Source of the DNA: Pseudomonas thivervalensis
GTDB lineage: Bacteria; Pseudomonadota; Gammaproteobacteria; Pseudomonadales; Pseudomonadaceae
Assembly (NCBI RefSeq): GCF_001269655.1
Contig: NZ_LHVE01000002.1
Span: 62,001 to 126,000 of the forward strand
DNA: 64,000 bases
Direction of reading: 5' to 3'
The position numbers were made by a program, and so were the translations under genes. Each line of letters begins with the position of its first letter. The first letter of the stretch is position 1. The notes under the pieces were generated by a model. It made no database searches, was not told the DNA's origin, and saw only the letters and a list, made by a program, of their open reading frames with translations. Shown piece by piece: positions 1 through 8,838 of the stretch.

Positions 1-1
1 G

Positions 2-3000
2 TTGGTCGCGGTGCAAAGCCTGCTGGCCACGGGCGGCACCTGGAATAACGCCGGTACTATCAGCAGCGACGTTGATTTGGATCTGAAGCTGACCGGCGCT
101 TATATCGGCGCCGAAAACAGCCGCCTCAGCAGTGTCGATCAATTCGATCTGAGCGCCGCCAGCCTCGATCTCTCCAGCGGCTCGCGCCTGGCTGGCGGTG
201 GCATGACCACCATCACCAGTCTCGGTGCGCTGAATAATACCGGACGGATCACCGGCGGTGGCAAGTTCTCCCTGGCCGCCACGAGCCTGGTCAATACGGG
301 CACGCTGGGTGGCGCCGACACCGTCGAACTGGTTGCCAACGAGGCCCGTAACGATCGCGGCCTGATCTTCAGCGGCGCGGACATGGCCCTGCGTTTCAAC
401 CGCTTTACCAACTATCGTGCGGACGTCTACAGCCTGGGGGCACTGAATGTCGCGGCTCGAGATGGCGTCGCTCGCAGCGTGTTGCTGGAGAACATCTCCG
501 GCACCCTTGAGTCGGTAAAGGATATGTCGCTGCGCAGCGACACCCTGATCAATCGCAAGGACGTCTTCTCCACCACCGATGAGCTGGTGTCGGGCTCCAT
601 CGGCGTCAAATGCTATGACTGCGGTGGTGACCACCACAACGTCGACTATATAGCCCAGGAGACCTACCAAAGCGCCGTGCTTGAAGACTCGGCCAGTGCC
701 ATGCTGATGAGTGGGGCCAAGCTGACCGTTGATGGCTCCGCGGTGACCAACCAATACAGCGTGATGGCCTCGGCTTCCGACCTGCTGATTACCGCAGACA
801 ACTTCGCCAACGTTGGCGCTGCTTCGGGCACCAGCGTCAGGACGCGTACCTGGAACACCGGCCGGGTCACGGACGGTACCGACGAGCGTTTCCGCGCCAG
901 GGTCATCGTCCCCTACAACGCCCAGGCCAACCCGAAGCAACTGCCGGTCGATGCGTTGAACCGTTTCCGTCAGGTGGGTGACATCACGACCGTGACGCCA
1001 GGGCAATCGCTGGCGCCGGCAGTGGTTCAAGCGGGCGGTAACATCAGCATCCAGGCTACGCAGCGCCTGGAGAACAGCAGCATCGTGCAGTTCCAGGCAC
1101 CGCTGGCGGGTACAGCCAAGTCAGCGGCCACGGAGGTGACCAGCGCCGCACAGCCGGCGGTCGTGGTGCTCAACCCGCAGTTGCCGCCGGATCTGGCCCA
1201 ACAACAAGTCAACCCGACCACCATGCCCGGGTTCACCTTGCCGACTGGCGAAAATGGTTTGTTCCGTGTCGTCGACAGCGCGGCCGCAGCGCAAGACAGC
1301 CACGACCAGAGCCGGGCCACTGTCCAGGGCTCGGACGCCAGCCGGGTCATCACCGGCCCCAAATACCTGATTGAAACCAACCCCGCGTTGACCGACCTCA
1401 GGCAGTTCATGAGCTCGGACTACCTGTTGGGCAACCTGGGTTATGACCCCGCCACCAGTTGGAAGCGCCTGGGCGATGGTTTGTATGAACAACGCCTGAT
1501 CCAGCAAGCCGTGATCGCCCGTACCGGCCAACGCTTCCTCGATGGCCAGACCTCCGACGAGGGCATGTTCAAGTACCTGATGAACAATGCCATCGCCAGC
1601 AAGGAACAACTGAACCTGGCCCTTGGCGTGACCCTGACTTCGCAACAAGTCGCCGCGCTGACCCACGATATCGTCTGGATGGAAGACCAGGTCGTCAGCG
1701 GCCAACATGTCCTGGTGCCGGTGCTTTACCTGGCACAGGCCAACAACCGGCTGATGGCCGATGGCGCGTTGATCCAGGGCAAGAACCTCACCCTGATCGC
1801 GGGCACCGACCTGAAGAACGCCGGGACGCTGCGTGCCAGCGAGAACCTCTCGGCGGCGGCCGGGAACAACCTGATCAACACGCGCCTGGCCGAGGCTGGC
1901 GAGCGGCTCAAGTTGGTCGCGGGCAAAGACCTGGTCAACATGCAAGGCGGCATCCTCAAAGGCCAGGACGTCGAGCTCTCGACCTTGACCGGCGACATCC
2001 GCAACGACCGGACCATCACCACCCTCGAGAACAGCGGCAAGGGCTTCAGTTCGAAAACCTCCGTTGTCGACAACGCCGCGCGCATCGAGGCCGGCAACAA
2101 CCTCACCATGCGTGCAGCGGGCGATCTGCTCAACGTGGGCGGCGCGATCACCGCGGGCAACAACGCGGACCTGAGTGCGGGCAAAGACGTTGTCATCTCC
2201 GCAGCTCGCGAAGAAAGCGGCTCTATGCGTCAGGACAAACGCCACTTCTGGGAGCAGAGCCAGACCGTTCAGCACGCCAGTGAAGTCAAGGCGGGCGGCG
2301 ACCTGAACGTCACCGCCGGCAACAACCTGACCGTAGTCGCCAGCCATCTCCAAGCCAAAGGCGATATCAACCTGAGCGGTAAGGATGTCGCCCTGATCTC
2401 GGCGGCGAACGAGAATTCCAGCGAGTACCGCTACAAGCGCAGCGGCAAGAAGATCAACAAGGAAGAAGACCATGTCTCGCAGCAGGCGACCACCCTCGAT
2501 GCCGGGGGGGATGTAAGGGTTGCTGCGCGCAATGATCTGTTGATGGTCGCGAGCAAGATTGCGGCGGGTAACGAGGCGTATCTGGTGGCGGGTAAGCAGC
2601 TGAGTCTGCTGGCTGAGCAAAATCGTGATTACTCGCTGTATGACATGAAGAAAAAGGGCAACTGGGGCAGTAAAGCCGCACGGCGCGATGAGGTGACGCA
2701 ACTCACCCATATCGGAAGCGAGATCAACACCGGGGGCGACCTGATGTTGGTCAGCGGTGGCGATCAGACCTATCAAGTAGCGAAGCTGCAAAGCGGCAAC
2801 GACCTGATCATCGACAGCGGCGGGCGCATCACCTTCGAAGGGGTCAAGGACTTCCACGACGAGAGCCATACCAAGAGTAAAAGCGACCTGGCCTGGTACA
2901 AGATGAAAGGCGAGGGGCGAACCGATGAAACCTTGCGCCAGAGCGCTCTGGTTGCTCAAGGAAAGTTGGTGATCAAGGCCGTCGATGGGCTGCGCATCGA

Positions 3001-4894
3001 TGTCAAACAAGTGGATCAGCAGAGCGTCAACCAAACCATCGATGCGATGGTGAAGGCTGAACCGGACCTGGCCTGGATGAAAGAGGCCCAGGCCCGGGGC
3101 GACATTGACTGGCGCCGGGTGAAGGAAATCCACGACAGCTTCAAGTATGACAACTCCGGCCTGGGAGCCGGGGCCAAGATCGCCATCGCGATTTTGATGT
3201 CTTTCATCATGGGGCCGGCAGGTTTCGGACTGTCGGGCACCAATCTTGCGGTCGCCACCAGCCTGAGCACCACGGCGGTCACCAGCACCATTGAGAACAA
3301 AGGCAACCTGGGACTTGCGCTGAAGGAAACAGTCAGCGCCGATAGTTTGAAGAGTGCGGCGATTGCCGGTTTTACTGCCTATGCATCCGCATACGCGGAC
3401 CAAGAATGGTTTAGTAGTACCGACAGCTCCAGCACGACCACTCAAGGCGTCGAGCCGTCGACGGGTTCGGCGGGTTCGGCATCGAGCGCGAGTAACTCCT
3501 CCAAGGATATCTTCCGTTGGAACACCGCGACTGACACTGCAATCCGCACAACCGGGCAAGCAGTGATCTCCAGCGGTATCTCCACCGCGATCGGTGGTGG
3601 CAGCTTTGGCAGCAATTTCAATGCTGCCCTGTTGGGAGAGGCCGGCAATGTGGCGATGGCGACCGGCTTCAACTGGGTGGGCGATACCATCAAGTTCCCC
3701 GATGGCGGCCCACAGAAAATTGTTGCCCACGCGATCATGGGTGGCCTGCTGGCTGAGCTGACGGGCAGCGACTTCAAGACCGGTGCGGTTGCCGCCGGTT
3801 TGAATGAAGCGCTGATTCCCGGCATGGCCAAGGTGGCGGGTGAAAACAAAGATCTGCAACTGATGCTGTCGCAACTGACGGGGCTTCTGGCAGCGGCTGC
3901 GGTCGATGGCGACCTGAATACAGGTTCGACAATCGCCAAGAAAGCGACGGAATTCAACTATCTGTTCCATGCCGAACTGGTCGAAAGAGAACAGAAGCTC
4001 AATACGTGCGCCTCCCCGGCGGATTGCCAATCCGTCAGGGACTATTACAACAACCTAGATGCGACTCGGAACAGTGAGTTCGGCCAGTACTGTCAGCGGA
4101 ATCCGGCGAGTTGTGCGCAAGTTACAAAGCAACTGGTGGATGAGATTCCTGCTAATGAACAGTTGTTGCAGGACGTCAGGGTATCCGGGGCTAAAGACAG
4201 TTTTGCACGTTCGATATCACTCTGGTTGTCTAATCAGAGTAATTCGCAGGCTGTCAACACCAGCATCGTGGAGAAGTCCCGCGTCGAAAGTGGCGATGGT
4301 GAGGCGTTTTTGGCGGAGCTTGCGTTGGATGCGTTGAATCCGGGGCAGGACTTGTTCTCGTCGACGGCTGGGGGTAAGGGTGGTACAACCGGGGTTAAGG
4401 TTGGGGTTGTGGGGGCCGATGGTGCAAAAGCAACTGGTGCCGCTGAAGTGCCGGCTACTTCGGCAAGTGCACGTGTTGGGTTGAGAGACGATCTGGCCGC
4501 GCAAGCAGGGATTCCTCGAAATATTGCTGAATCGCCGTCGAGCATGTGGGGTAAATCGATCGATGATATCAAGCAGTCGCTAACGCTTGATGGAGCGAGT
4601 CTTACGCCGAAAGCACCATTGGCTGGTACTTCAGGTAAAGCACAGGTCTTTAACGTTGAAGGACACTCGAAAATAAAAGAGGTAGAGTTCCATCCGGGCG
4701 GTGGAACCCACGGTGATAGCCCATACTATAAGCTTGTTAGTACTGAGAAGGTTGGCAATAAAAATGTAGAAATTCGAGTGATTAGTCCGTCGCCTGACTT
4801 TAGTCCGGGCACTATTACTCGCTACCAACAATACTATGATACCCAAGGAAATCGTCTGAAATATGAGGGCGGTGAGTGGAAGGGGTGGAAGTGA
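2..4894 (+). CDS. cdiA: CdiA/FhaB-type contact-dependent inhibition exoprotein, 3' part with C-terminal toxin tip
   Basis: The frame is open to the window edge, so only the last ~1630 residues are seen; the N-terminal secretion (TPS) domain lies outside. The first ~1000 residues are filamentous-haemagglutinin beta-helix repeats (recurring AGxDLxN, GGDLNVTAGN and LxAGKDL units). At about residues 1055-1120 a hydrophobic Ala/Gly-rich stretch fits the DUF637 haemagglutinin domain found before the toxin in Pseudomonas CdiA proteins. No VENN motif is present; KKATEFNYLFHAE occupies the pretoxin position. From about residue 1490 (GLRDDLAAQAGIPRNIAE) the tail changes character, and its DNA becomes AT-rich after ~4640. 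This tail is the variable toxin (CdiA-CT). Its activity is not recognised; a nuclease is possible but not shown. The family delivers its tip into neighbouring cells on contact. The ATG of the likely immunity gene lies 3 nt past the stop. Confidence 0.9.
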   Translation: MVAVQSLLATGGTWNNAGTISSDVDLDLKLTGAYIGAENSRLSSVDQFDLSAASLDLSSGSRLAGGGMTTITSLGALNNTGRITGGGKFSLAATSLVNTGTLGGADTVELVANEARNDRGLIFSGADMALRFNRFTNYRADVYSLGALNVAARDGVARSVLLENISGTLESVKDMSLRSDTLINRKDVFSTTDELVSGSIGVKCYDCGGDHHNVDYIAQETYQSAVLEDSASAMLMSGAKLTVDGSAVTNQYSVMASASDLLITADNFANVGAASGTSVRTRTWNTGRVTDGTDERFRARVIVPYNAQANPKQLPVDALNRFRQVGDITTVTPGQSLAPAVVQAGGNISIQATQRLENSSIVQFQAPLAGTAKSAATEVTSAAQPAVVVLNPQLPPDLAQQQVNPTTMPGFTLPTGENGLFRVVDSAAAAQDSHDQSRATVQGSDASRVITGPKYLIETNPALTDLRQFMSSDYLLGNLGYDPATSWKRLGDGLYEQRLIQQAVIARTGQRFLDGQTSDEGMFKYLMNNAIASKEQLNLALGVTLTSQQVAALTHDIVWMEDQVVSGQHVLVPVLYLAQANNRLMADGALIQGKNLTLIAGTDLKNAGTLRASENLSAAAGNNLINTRLAEAGERLKLVAGKDLVNMQGGILKGQDVELSTLTGDIRNDRTITTLENSGKGFSSKTSVVDNAARIEAGNNLTMRAAGDLLNVGGAITAGNNADLSAGKDVVISAAREESGSMRQDKRHFWEQSQTVQHASEVKAGGDLNVTAGNNLTVVASHLQAKGDINLSGKDVALISAANENSSEYRYKRSGKKINKEEDHVSQQATTLDAGGDVRVAARNDLLMVASKIAAGNEAYLVAGKQLSLLAEQNRDYSLYDMKKKGNWGSKAARRDEVTQLTHIGSEINTGGDLMLVSGGDQTYQVAKLQSGNDLIIDSGGRITFEGVKDFHDESHTKSKSDLAWYKMKGEGRTDETLRQSALVAQGKLVIKAVDGLRIDVKQVDQQSVNQTIDAMVKAEPDLAWMKEAQARGDIDWRRVKEIHDSFKYDNSGLGAGAKIAIAILMSFIMGPAGFGLSGTNLAVATSLSTTAVTSTIENKGNLGLALKETVSADSLKSAAIAGFTAYASAYADQEWFSSTDSSSTTTQGVEPSTGSAGSASSASNSSKDIFRWNTATDTAIRTTGQAVISSGISTAIGGGSFGSNFNAALLGEAGNVAMATGFNWVGDTIKFPDGGPQKIVAHAIMGGLLAELTGSDFKTGAVAAGLNEALIPGMAKVAGENKDLQLMLSQLTGLLAAAAVDGDLNTGSTIAKKATEFNYLFHAELVEREQKLNTCASPADCQSVRDYYNNLDATRNSEFGQYCQRNPASCAQVTKQLVDEIPANEQLLQDVRVSGAKDSFARSISLWLSNQSNSQAVNTSIVEKSRVESGDGEAFLAELALDALNPGQDLFSSTAGGKGGTTGVKVGVVGADGAKATGAAEVPATSASARVGLRDDLAAQAGIPRNIAESPSSMWGKSIDDIKQSLTLDGASLTPKAPLAGTSGKAQVFNVEGHSKIKEVEFHPGGGTHGDSPYYKLVSTEKVGNKNVEIRVISPSPDFSPGTITRYQQYYDTQGNRLKYEGGEWKGWK

Positions 4895-4897
4895 TCT

Positions 4898-5413
4898 ATG
4901 AGAAGTTTATTCCCTAATTTGTACTCTGACCTTGTTCCAGGTGTGGCAGCAGCAGGGTTTTCTCTAGGTGAGTCGTTCTCCGATGTTAGCGAAAAAATTG
5001 GGAGGGTCGAGTGGTACGGTCCGGAGGTACCTGTGCGTGATATTCTCCTTAAGAATACATCTTGGGTCGGAGTTGAGAGAAGGATCGGTTTTGGTGATGA
5101 GCTTTTATTGTCTTATCGATATATGAATGAGATGGTCTCGCTATACTTTGAAACGAGCGGAAGGCTTTATAGAGTTGCCGTGGGCGACGGATATCTTGGG
5201 AAATTTAATAGTGTCAGCGTGGGTGATGATCTTCGGAGCTTGGAAAGGGGGTTTAGTATATTGTTTAATGATGCGGATGATGACTTTCTTCTTGAGAAAA
5301 ATGGAGGCATATTGACGGGGATTAGTTTTGTTACAGACTACAGAGCTTCCTTGGAAGATGCGCCGGAACAGGTTATCAAGTTTATATCAATACATGACTG
5401 GTCTCTGCGATAA
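4898..5413 (+). CDS. cdiI: Probable CDI immunity protein
   Basis: A 171-aa acidic cytoplasmic protein without signal peptide or membrane segment. The ATG lies 3 nt after the cdiA stop, so the two are almost certainly co-translated. Position is the main evidence: in CDI loci the gene directly after cdiA encodes the specific antidote for the toxin tip. Base composition is much more AT-rich than the cdiA repeat region, matching the toxin tip, as expected if both arrived as one cassette. The sequence itself (start MRSLFPNLYSDLVPGV, end FISIHDWSLR) is not one I recognise. A copy of the 75-bp palindromic repeat begins ~40 nt after its stop. Confidence 0.72.
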   Translation: MRSLFPNLYSDLVPGVAAAGFSLGESFSDVSEKIGRVEWYGPEVPVRDILLKNTSWVGVERRIGFGDELLLSYRYMNEMVSLYFETSGRLYRVAVGDGYLGKFNSVSVGDDLRSLERGFSILFNDADDDFLLEKNGGILTGISFVTDYRASLEDAPEQVIKFISIHDWSLR

Positions 5414-5450
5414 AACGAAAAGGGAAACGAGAAGTGAAAAGGAGTGAAAA

Positions 5451-5525
5451 GGGGGCAGATTTATTTTGTGAGGCGCAGGGCGTCGACTCATTGCTTTTCT
5501 TGGTTTATAAATAGATCTGTCCCCT
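5451..5525. repeat. Imperfect palindromic repeat, copy A (cdi locus)
   Basis: The left arm GGGGGCAGATTTATTTTGTG and the right arm TATAAATAGATCTGTCCCC are inverted and imperfect. The middle has the GCGCAG and TTTATAAAT blocks shared with copies B (6274-6344) and C (6914-6990). It lies directly after the immunity gene. The size and arms resemble small non-autonomous elements mobilised by Y1/REP-type transposases, but no transposase is present here, so that assignment is an inference. Confidence 0.75.
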
Positions 5526-5573
5526 TTCCTTAAAATCGCGGCTCCCACTTTAATGATGAAATCGGGAATCATT

Positions 5574-6209
5574 ATGACTACTGACATTAAAGTTACGAGC
5601 GCGCCTGATCTGTTAGTAAGTAATGAGGTGTTTAACATTCGCTGTGCGAGAAAGCGGGAGGGCGGGTTGCTTTCGGCAGCAAGCTTTTTGACTGCTGGGG
5701 CGTCAAGCGATTCCGTATCCTCAGTATTGAATTATTTGTATGAGTTGATTGAAAAAAAGTTTCCTGATTATGATCTGTGGTTTTTTATGGGTAGTTCGGC
5801 TTGGCAGCCAGATACACGGATTGTCCGCCATCGGAAGTTGTGGGGGGCATTGAAGTCTAGGGGGTATGAGGTTGTAGGCGGCAGTCATTCGCAAGAGTAC
5901 GTTGTCGAGGCGGAAGGAAAGATTAAGTTTTTTGGTGCGTTGCGCCTGTCGAAACTGTCTATTGAAACCGTCGCCAGTGTGCTTGAGGCAGAGCGTTGTT
6001 CATATGTGGCTGCGCTCCCTAAGGGTTTTGATGTTCAAATTGCTCTTGATAAGGGGTGGTCGGGGGATGTAGAAGAAGATTTGAGTTTTCATTATTTGCT
6101 ATCTGAAAAGCAAGGTCTGCTGTTTAAAAAAGTGGGCGAGTTTGATGACGGTGAGGGGGGATTCATATCTGTTGGTTTGTCGGAGCAAATAAGTGTGTTG
6201 TTGCATTAA
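5574..6209 (+). CDS. Hypothetical protein in the cdi immunity cluster
   Basis: A protein of about 211 aa (start MTTDIKVTSAPDLL), soluble by eye, with no signal peptide. The frame could begin 21 nt upstream (MMKSGII...). I prefer the ATG at 5574 because it gives an ordinary N-terminus, but no strong ribosome site decides it. No family is recognised. The gene is AT-rich like cdiI and sits between palindromic copies A and B. That context suggests an orphan immunity gene or leftover of an earlier toxin cassette; this is inferred from position only. Confidence 0.6.
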   Translation: MTTDIKVTSAPDLLVSNEVFNIRCARKREGGLLSAASFLTAGASSDSVSSVLNYLYELIEKKFPDYDLWFFMGSSAWQPDTRIVRHRKLWGALKSRGYEVVGGSHSQEYVVEAEGKIKFFGALRLSKLSIETVASVLEAERCSYVAALPKGFDVQIALDKGWSGDVEEDLSFHYLLSEKQGLLFKKVGEFDDGEGGFISVGLSEQISVLLH

Positions 6210-6273
6210 AAAGGTTCTTTATAATTGCTGTGGGCCATAAAGCGAACGAACTGCTTGGTGAAAGGGGGGGGGA

Positions 6274-6344
6274 AGGGGTAGATTTATTTTGTGAGCGCAG
6301 AGGGCAGCTTGTTGGTTTTGCTCTGCTTATAAATAAGCTGTCCG
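6274..6344. repeat. Imperfect palindromic repeat, copy B (cdi locus)
   Basis: Shares the GGGTAGATTTATTTTGTGAG left part, the GCAGCTTGTTGGTTTTGCTC middle and the CTTATAAATAAGCTGTCC right part with copies A and C. It follows the 5574-6209 gene by about 65 nt. The arms are slightly more diverged than in the other two copies. Confidence 0.72.
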
Positions 6345-6398
6345 CTTTTCCCATTGTTTTGCTGAGTCGAGATGAAAAAGTGCCTTGGAGGGCTATTG

Positions 6399-6842
6399 AT
6401 GCGACACGATGTTGTTTTACGCTTTGTAACGATGATTTTTTTCTGCTTCACACTGACGGGCTGCATTCATTACGAACATAAAAGCGCAGAAGGAAAATCC
6501 TGGGCTGAGGTCTCGACCATTCGGCAGTTCGACAAGCATTTGTCGATAGACAAGATCGATGACGATACGTCGCTATATTGGCTAGCCCGCCAAACCGAGT
6601 ATCGACTCGGAGCAGGAAGGCATAAACTTTCCGTTAAGTACGCTATTGGAACCGGATACTCACGTCCAATTGAAATGACCGTGGATTTGGTCGGTGGCCG
6701 TACCTATGGGCTTTATGGCGTTTCTTCGATGAAATGGTGGTATTACGAAGTTCGTGATGTCGATACAGGGCGTTCCGCGAAAATTATAGAGCCGGCGGTC
6801 ACAACGACGCCTTCTGAATCAGCCGGGCAGGCGGTCCAATAA
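6399..6842 (+). CDS. Small outer-membrane lipoprotein, hypothetical
   Basis: A 147-aa protein beginning MRHDVVLRFVTMIFF. The N-terminus is a lipoprotein signal peptide ending in the lipobox LTGC, so lipidation at Cys22 is expected. The start at 6399 is chosen because GGAGGG lies 6-7 nt upstream; an in-frame ATG at 6372 lacks this. The mature part has a conserved-looking beta-rich core (LGAGRHKLSVKYAIG, VDLVGGRTYGLYGV), as seen in small Pseudomonas lipoproteins of unknown role. It lies between repeat copies B and C at the end of the cdi cluster. Whether it belongs functionally to CDI cannot be told. Confidence 0.75.
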   Translation: MRHDVVLRFVTMIFFCFTLTGCIHYEHKSAEGKSWAEVSTIRQFDKHLSIDKIDDDTSLYWLARQTEYRLGAGRHKLSVKYAIGTGYSRPIEMTVDLVGGRTYGLYGVSSMKWWYYEVRDVDTGRSAKIIEPAVTTTPSESAGQAVQ

Positions 6843-6849
6843 TTTCATT

Positions 6850-6890
6850 GTGGCGAGTGGATTTATCCCCGCTCGGCTGCGCAGCAGCCC
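6850..6890. repeat. REP-type palindrome
   Basis: TGTGGCGAGTGGATTTATCC followed by CCGCTCGGCTGCGCAGCAG has the form of common Pseudomonas REP elements (GTGGCGAGGGAGCTTGCTCCCGCT... type). It lies just after the lipoprotein stop and may act as a 3' mRNA stabiliser. Confidence 0.6.
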
Positions 6891-6913
6891 AAAATCAGGC
6901 AACTCAAGCAAAA

Positions 6914-6990
6914 AAGGAACAGATTTATTTTCTAAACGCAGAGAGAGCGGACTTGTTGGTTTTGCTCGGTTTATAAATAAATCTGTCCCC
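6914..6990. repeat. Imperfect palindromic repeat, copy C (cdi locus)
   Basis: Left arm AAGGAACAGATTTATTTTCT, middle ACTTGTTGGTTTTGCTCGG, right arm TTATAAATAAATCTGTCCCC. This copy has the best preserved inverted arms (ACAGATTTATTT / AAATAAATCTGT). It is the boundary between the cdi cluster and the convergent fic gene. Confidence 0.78.
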
Positions 6991-7020
6991 ATTTTTGGTC
7001 CCCATTTTTGTGATCATCCA

Positions 7021-8382
7021 TCAGTGGCCATGGCGCGACTTCCAGGACATGAACTCCGATGGTCGTAACCCGTAGCGTGCGAGCACCCCTTCGTGCAGTC
7101 GACGGAGTTCTTCGACGATCAGTGCTTGCACCTCCGGCTGCTCTCTTTCCGAAACATATTCCGCTACCGAGCGTTGAATACATGACAATGGGTCAAGTTC
7201 TGGGTGAGTGATGATTTCCCGAATGGTCTTCTTGATGAAGTCTCGCCATGCCAGGCGTAAAGGATCCGGCTCCGCAAGGTCTTGCTTGATTGCCAGATAT
7301 TCCTGTGTCGAGCGTTCGTAGGCCCAGATATACAGGTCGCGAAGCAGCTCTACCCGAGTCATTTCGTACACGCCCAATGTGGCTCGGCTGTAGGCCTGCT
7401 CCGGTACGTCCAGAAAAGTCAGCGGACAAAGGTTGGCTCGGAACAAGGGGATATTCGCTGCCAGTCGGGATGTGCGTTTATTGATGTCGGCAAAGGGCTG
7501 TAAGTAGGGCAGGTGCACCATCATGAAGAAAGACTGCTCGAACGGATCAAGGATCTGATTGGCTTTGCCAAGCAGGACGTCCAATGCATCTTCAATTTGC
7601 TGCGGCGTTGAGAGCGGGCGATAGGTACTTTTCCCTATGTCGACGGCGTGCTGGCGAATTCGGCCCTCGTCTGCTGGGTTGGGCAGCAGGTTTTCGGCCA
7701 AGGCGCTATGCAGGTTCATCAATGTGTAACGGTTGAACTCGGCACTCTCGATGTTCTCGACCAAAAGCTCGATAGCTGTCTTATGGTTCAAGATCATCTG
7801 CGTTTCTATAGCGGCCTTGCCCTGTGCTGCCTTACCTTGCTCGATGAGTTGTCGCGTGTCGAGCCGTGAGTAGGTGTTTCCTTCCAGATGGCTTGATGCC
7901 CATGACAGATCAATCAACAAGCGATTCAGGACCGCCCGGCTGTAAGTGCCTGCTGGCTCCGTCGCATCTGCGGTTTTGCCCATCCTGTGCAACTGGCGCC
8001 GCAACGACTCAGGTAGGTACCCTGTCTCGTTAGGACGATAGGCGTCCAGAAAGTCACGTTGGTAGCCCACCGGCTTGCGCGCTTCTGTGGGCTGGTTGAT
8101 ATAGGCGAGTATGTCCCGGCTGTCTGCAGATAATGGAATGAAGGCAGGGAAGGCATCGGTGTCAGCATTCAGCGCGTGGGTTTCGGCCTGGTGTTCTATT
8201 GCAAAATAACGCCGTGCCCTGCCTTCTCCCTGTGCAGTGATTTGGCTGCTTTCGACCAGGTTTGCAAGGATGCGCTGCGCCGTTCGCCGGGCGATTTCCG
8301 GGTGCTTGGTCAAAAGCTCTGAGAGGCTCGCCCCGCTCCTGGCTGCCTGGATACTGTTCAGTATGTCGGTGGTCGAAGGCAT
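7021..8382 (-). CDS. Fic-domain protein with N-terminal wHTH and a non-canonical (Gln) Fic motif
   Basis: A 453-aa protein. Residues 1-65 look like a winged helix (LSELLTKHPEIARRTAQRIL... with basic EGRARRYF). Residues ~110-380 are the Fic fold. The inhibitory helix motif (S/T)xxxE(G/N) is present as SSHLEGN at 163-169. The Fic motif at 290-306 reads HLPYLQPFADINKRTSR: the catalytic His of HPFxxGNxR is Gln295 and the loop Gly is Ile300, while Asn301, Lys302, Arg303 and Arg306 remain. Canonical Fic enzymes transfer AMP to Ser, Thr or Tyr and need that His, so this subclass may be catalytically changed, or mainly a regulator through its wHTH. Palindromes upstream (8421-8491) suggest autoregulation. 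Confidence 0.85.
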   Translation of the reverse strand: MPSTTDILNSIQAARSGASLSELLTKHPEIARRTAQRILANLVESSQITAQGEGRARRYFAIEHQAETHALNADTDAFPAFIPLSADSRDILAYINQPTEARKPVGYQRDFLDAYRPNETGYLPESLRRQLHRMGKTADATEPAGTYSRAVLNRLLIDLSWASSHLEGNTYSRLDTRQLIEQGKAAQGKAAIETQMILNHKTAIELLVENIESAEFNRYTLMNLHSALAENLLPNPADEGRIRQHAVDIGKSTYRPLSTPQQIEDALDVLLGKANQILDPFEQSFFMMVHLPYLQPFADINKRTSRLAANIPLFRANLCPLTFLDVPEQAYSRATLGVYEMTRVELLRDLYIWAYERSTQEYLAIKQDLAEPDPLRLAWRDFIKKTIREIITHPELDPLSCIQRSVAEYVSEREQPEVQALIVEELRRLHEGVLARYGLRPSEFMSWKSRHGH

Positions 8383-8420
8383 GGTTATGTTGGCGCTGTT
8401 AGAGAAGATTTGGCGCGATT

Positions 8421-8491
8421 ATGGCGCAGTTCTTAGTATCGCGCCATTTTGGATCGAAAATGTGGCGCAGTTCTTGACGAACTGCGCCACA
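8421..8491. promoter_or_regulatory. Operator-like palindromes upstream of the fic gene
   Basis: A perfect inverted repeat TGTGGCGCAGTTC / GAACTGCGCCACA (8461-8473 and 8479-8491) is separated by 5 nt. A second one, ATGGCGC...GCGCCAT, spans 8421-8447, and a further TTGGCGCG lies at 8410-8417. They lie 40-110 bp upstream of the Fic start. The repeated TGGCGC(AGTTC) unit suggests binding sites for the wHTH domain of the Fic protein itself. Confidence 0.6.
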
Positions 8492-8565
8492 GCTCATCGG
8501 AGTAGATAGATGTAGTTGCTCCCGACGATGGGGGCCACGTTATGGCCATATTCGCCCGTCTTCAC

Positions 8566-8838
8566 TTACTCCGCCGCCTGCGCCCGCAATCGCCTGCCAA
8601 TCACATCCATCACATCACACCCGTCGCGCAGCGCTATCGTCAGCATTTTGCAAAAATCGGAAAGCACCAGCGTGTCGGAGCTGCTCTCCGAACGGAACGC
8701 GATGTTTTCCAGCAGTTGAGTCACCGTGCGGATGCGGTAATCGGCAGTTTCGAAGAGGACATCAAGCGGGGCTTCGGTGTCGATCAGCAGGGTAGCGGGG
8801 ACGCAGTCGATGCCGGTGATGGGCATGTATCGGTTCAT
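8566..8838 (-). CDS. Small hypothetical protein
   Basis: A 90-aa protein starting MNRYMPITGIDCVPATLLID. The start at 8838 is preferred because GAGGT lies 8 nt upstream; an in-frame ATG at 8889 would add 17 residues. It is a soluble alpha-rich sequence with no motif I can name. The length and composition resemble the small uncharacterised proteins common in Pseudomonas (DUF3077-like), but I could not confirm a family. It is co-directional with fic but separated from it by the operator region. Confidence 0.55.
   Translation of the reverse strand: MNRYMPITGIDCVPATLLIDTEAPLDVLFETADYRIRTVTQLLENIAFRSESSSDTLVLSDFCKMLTIALRDGCDVMDVIGRRLRAQAAE

Noticed and set aside
1121..4030. 969-codon open frame on the minus strand
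   Set aside because: Antisense shadow of the cdiA repeats; high GC third positions keep the opposite frame open. No domain is recognisable in it.
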